Assembly (NCBI GenBank): GCA_050245975.1
Contig: JBFWWW010000038.1
Span: forward strand, 1 to 24,791
Reading direction: 5' to 3'
Source: JBFWWW01 sp050245975
Lineage (GTDB): Bacteria; Pseudomonadota; Alphaproteobacteria; Rhizobiales; Hyphomicrobiaceae
DNA length: 24,791 nucleotides
A program made the position numbers and the translations under genes. The notes under the pieces are model-generated. The model saw only the letters and a list, made by a program, of their open reading frames with translations. It was not told the origin of the DNA and ran no database searches. Of this stretch, positions 22,603-24,791 are shown one piece after another. How positions within the stretch are numbered: position 1 is the stretch's first letter; the number at the start of each line of letters is the position of its first letter.

Positions 22603-22845
22603 ATGAAAGCGATTCTTATCACACTAGCTGCTTTCTCACTTTATACTAGCTTTCCGGCGCGCGCTGAATGGCGCAAGCCTTGGAGCCGAGGCGACGGGCG
22701 GGCCATCGTCAATCCGCAAGGCAAAATCGTCCGCGACAGGGATGGGTGCCGACGCGGACGCTCGCACGACAGCTGCATGCGCTGTTGCGGCCGGAACGGC
22801 TGGAGTCGTTCGCAGTGCTCAGAATATTGCAGCCACCCGCGATAA
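22603..22845 (+). CDS. Secreted six-cysteine microprotein
   Basis: The 80-aa product has a signal peptide (MKAILITLAAFSLYTSFPARA, cut near 21/22), leaving about 59 basic residues. Six cysteines are packed at its end: Cys49, 58, 61, 62, 72 and 76 (spacing C-8-C-2-CC-9-C-3-C). CC plus CX3C with Gly/Ser/Arg between resembles small disulfide-knotted peptides such as defensins or toxins, but I recognise no family. The ribosome site AGAGG is 7 nt before the ATG. The frame also opens at 22540, without a signal peptide at that start. A promoter candidate precedes it. It lies in the mobile element and is probably cargo; an antimicrobial, inhibitor or envelope role is speculation. Confidence 0.8.
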   Translation: MKAILITLAAFSLYTSFPARAEWRKPWSRGDGRAIVNPQGKIVRDRDGCRRGRSHDSCMRCCGRNGWSRSQCSEYCSHPR

Positions 22846-22869
22846 AGAGCGGCAGCGGGTCACCTGACA

Positions 22870-22898
22870 CAATGCTCTAGCAGTTGGGCCGAGCATTG
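22870..22898. terminator. Hairpin between convergent genes
   Basis: CAATGCTC (22870-22877) pairs perfectly with GAGCATTG (22891-22898) around 13 nt. It sits in the 68-nt gap between the microprotein gene and the convergent 495-aa gene. A T-run (GTTTTCTC) follows on the plus strand, but 10 nt away, so this is a weak or bidirectional terminator. Confidence 0.45.
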
Positions 22899-22913
22899 CA
22901 GTCGGCTGTTTTC

Positions 22914-24401
22914 TCAGGAGACGTCGATATCCGTCCTTCCTTCAGCCAAAGCCACCTGCAGAAGGAACGACTGCCGCGCATAGTCGGCAGAATCAATTGA
23001 TGCTCTAAGCAACTGCTGTGCCGCCACCTGCATCAAACCCAGCGCGACAATGACTATGCCGATCGGAATAAGCACAAGACCTAAACTCTGCGGCCCCCCG
23101 GCAAGCCCGGCAAGTGCTGTGAGGATGCCGATCCCAACCAATGCCCAGCCAAAGAAGCCGAACAAAACCACAATGCTTGACGCCGTCGCATAGGTGCCGT
23201 GGATCTTGATCCCACTTACCTTGACCGACCCCAGCCTTACATCCGGGCGGCGAGCCGACGATCCGAGTTCAGTCATCATGTGCTCATCCTCTTTGCTTGC
23301 GGCGACGGGGGGATCGGTTTCCAGCAGGGATCCAGTTTGGTGACGTTCGATATGTGTCGCGCTGTCTTGGTGGGCAGTATCAACGTGCAACGGCGCGGCG
23401 GCTCTCAGGGATCGGTCACGCGCGGCTCGGGCGGCGGCGCGGCGAGAGCGCAGGCGAAAAGCGAAGCCGAGTAGAGCCAGCAGGCCTGCAGGCAGAAACA
23501 GCAGACCGGCGAGCGCCTCGTCCGGCAGCTTCCGTATGGTCGCAGCAAAATCGCGGACGCTCTTTTTAAGGCGCCCAACAAGGGTTTTCTCTTCTTCCGC
23601 AATCCGGCGTCGTTCCTCGGCCTCCGCCGCGATACGCCTGCGCGCATCCGCCTCGGCTGCAGCACGTCTTGCCGCTTCCGCTTCGGTTGCAGCCTTCCTG
23701 CGCGCCTCCGCTTCGGCCACCGCCTGTCGTCGTGCCTCGGCATCTGCAGCGGCCCTTTGGCGTCGTTCAGATTCCTCCGATGAGCGCCGGTCGATCTCCG
23801 ATTGAGTCAGGCACTCATTGGTTGCCGGGACGCAGACAAGCCCCGCGGCACAAGATCGGCCATTGCCGCAGTCGATTGCGTCAGTGCGGATACAGCCGCC
23901 GCCACTTGCGCACTTGCTTCCAGCACGGCAGTACCTGCCGTTTCCACAGTCTTCAGCATCCGCGGGAACACAGCCGCTGCTCCCGCACTTCTGCCCCGGA
24001 ACGCAATAGAATGCGCCGCAATCAAATGAACCCTGTGGCACGCAGCCGAATTTGGTGCACAGTGACCCCGAATTGCAGCAGCGGTCACCGCAGCACGTTT
24101 GTCCTGGTTGGCAATAGCGTCCGCCCCCACAGCATGCAGCACCGAGTGGGGCACATCCGCCCCCTGGGCATGCGCCCCACCCAAACGGACAGAACTGCGC
24201 CACACGCTGGCCGGCGGTCGGAGGCTGAGATCTGGGCGAACGGGCGGCAATCTCTCCGAATACCGGGCTACCCAAGCTGCAAAGGAATATGAACAGACAA
24301 AGCAACCGTAGACCGGTACGACGCGAATCGCCGGCGCAAGCGCTGCGACAGGTGCTGCGCGGGCCCCGTAACCAAGACTTGTCGCCCGAGCGACCATCCA
24401 T
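22914..24401 (-). CDS. Cys-repeat, coiled-coil, multi-TM exported protein (495 aa)
   Basis: Domain order: a hydrophobic signal or anchor after a long basic N-terminus (LRLLCLFIFLCSLGSPVFG, 31-49); a region with 24 cysteines (71-197); an Ala/Glu/Arg coiled coil (205-272, EAEARRKAA-type repeats); a TM helix (298-315); a polar linker (316-405); and two more TM helices (408-434, 440-460). The Cys region ends in three units of about 25 residues starting DCG (127, 151, 177) with pattern DCGNGRxCxxGxxC, preceded by a denser CC-rich part. I recall similar DCGNGR repeats in uncharacterised alphaproteobacterial proteins. It is probably anchored in the inner membrane with the Cys region outside. It starts 8 nt after the upstream stop, without a clear ribosome site, so translation may be coupled. 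Confidence 0.85.
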   Translation of the reverse strand: MDGRSGDKSWLRGPRSTCRSACAGDSRRTGLRLLCLFIFLCSLGSPVFGEIAARSPRSQPPTAGQRVAQFCPFGWGACPGGGCAPLGAACCGGGRYCQPGQTCCGDRCCNSGSLCTKFGCVPQGSFDCGAFYCVPGQKCGSSGCVPADAEDCGNGRYCRAGSKCASGGGCIRTDAIDCGNGRSCAAGLVCVPATNECLTQSEIDRRSSEESERRQRAAADAEARRQAVAEAEARRKAATEAEAARRAAAEADARRRIAAEAEERRRIAEEEKTLVGRLKKSVRDFAATIRKLPDEALAGLLFLPAGLLALLGFAFRLRSRRAAARAARDRSLRAAAPLHVDTAHQDSATHIERHQTGSLLETDPPVAASKEDEHMMTELGSSARRPDVRLGSVKVSGIKIHGTYATASSIVVLFGFFGWALVGIGILTALAGLAGGPQSLGLVLIPIGIVIVALGLMQVAAQQLLRASIDSADYARQSFLLQVALAEGRTDIDVS

Positions 24402-24409
24402 GGCGGTTT

Positions 24410-24772
24410 CTAGAGAAGCGCAGCGACGACTGTTCCGGACGCATCGAAATAGACTTCAAAGCGCGCGGTGCCTGCCAACAGCATTTGGCCACCGGTCGTC
24501 TGGACGTTGACCCACATGGCGCAAATCGAGTGCCCCTCGGGCGTAAAGCCGGCATGCCCCGGTGACATTCGGCCCACTTCTCGAATCTGCCGTCCGGCCA
24601 ATTCCGTCTTGTACCTTTCGAGAAGTGCTAGCATCAGAGCGTCTTTGACCCGAGGGTCTCCGCAACTGACACGCTGCCCTTGGGCTACAGCTCCGCCGCA
24701 GGGCGCGAGCAGCGCGGCAACTGCGGCAGCGGCTGCAAACAATTTGGATGTCTTAGCGGGGCTCGACCACAT
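24410..24772 (-). CDS. Small secreted protein, first gene of the Cys-repeat operon
   Basis: The 120-aa product has a signal peptide (SKLFAAAAAVAALLAPCGGA, cut probably after AVA) and a mature part of about 89 residues with two cysteines (RVSCGDPRVKDALMLALLERY; GHSICAMWVNVQTTGGQ). They could form one disulfide. The last half, ARFEVYFDASGTVVAALL, looks beta-rich. GGAGGG 5 nt before the ATG at 24772 fixes the start. The cysteine in LLAPC lies after Pro, so a lipobox is unlikely. I do not recognise the family. It precedes the 495-aa gene by 8 nt and probably works with it in the envelope. Confidence 0.8.
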   Translation of the reverse strand: MWSSPAKTSKLFAAAAAVAALLAPCGGAVAQGQRVSCGDPRVKDALMLALLERYKTELAGRQIREVGRMSPGHAGFTPEGHSICAMWVNVQTTGGQMLLAGTARFEVYFDASGTVVAALL

Positions 24773-24791
24773 CAAACCCTCCCACCATTGA

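Noticed and set aside
23807..24397. Second minus-strand frame of 196 codons in the Cys-repeat region
   Set aside because: The alternative frame lacks organised repeats, while the 495-aa frame gives regular cysteine units, a coiled coil and TM helices.

Overview
The window looks like an alphaproteobacterial chromosome segment of high GC content. The support is indirect: strongly GC-biased third codon positions, rows of CoA-dependent catabolic genes, a two-repeat PsiF protein and a Cys-rich repeat protein of a kind I associate with Hyphomicrobiales. I cannot name a genus. It comes from a draft assembly: 100 Ns at 10594-10693 are flanked by an exact 127-bp direct repeat, which looks like an assembly artefact splitting a GntR regulator gene.

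Region A (1-9072) is a catabolic neighbourhood. A minus-strand operon runs from 3604 leftwards: crotonase paralog, ACAD10/LvaA-like phosphotransferase (ATGA overlap), second crotonase paralog, VOC metalloenzyme, then a pirin cut by the window edge. Divergently, from 3788, run a class III CoA-transferase, an aldo/keto reductase, an MFS transporter (ATGA overlap) and a large polytopic membrane protein. Together they suggest uptake, CoA activation and beta-oxidation-like processing of an unidentified organic acid. The control region between them (3605-3787) holds a perfect inverted repeat.

Region B (9073-16100) is mixed chromosomal content: an uncharacterised 163-aa protein, a GntR/UTRA regulator, a secreted PsiF protein with a strong terminator, a conserved hypothetical, a metallophosphoesterase relative lacking the DxH motif, a SAM methyltransferase, a divergent type II dehydroquinase paralog and a Tat-exported membrane-dipeptidase-like protein.

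Region C (16101 to the window end) is the left part of an integrated mobile element, probably a phage satellite or plasmid-like island. It begins with the displaced 3' half of a tRNA-Lys(CTT) on the minus strand (attachment site). Then come a P4-type tyrosine integrase, an overlapping gene of unknown function, an AlpA-type regulator and a primase-polymerase/SF3 helicase. An iteron-like cluster follows (candidate replication origin), then a four-TM protein with a periplasmic coiled coil and a cytosolic winged-helix tail resembling the C-terminus of the helicase. Possible cargo is next: a six-cysteine secreted microprotein and a two-gene minus-strand operon encoding a small secreted protein and a 495-aa Cys-repeat/coiled-coil/membrane protein. 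The right end of the element, where an intact tRNA-Lys is expected, lies outside the window.

The most novel-looking part is 20759-24772: the candidate origin next to a membrane-tethered winged-helix protein, with Cys-rich exported proteins beyond.
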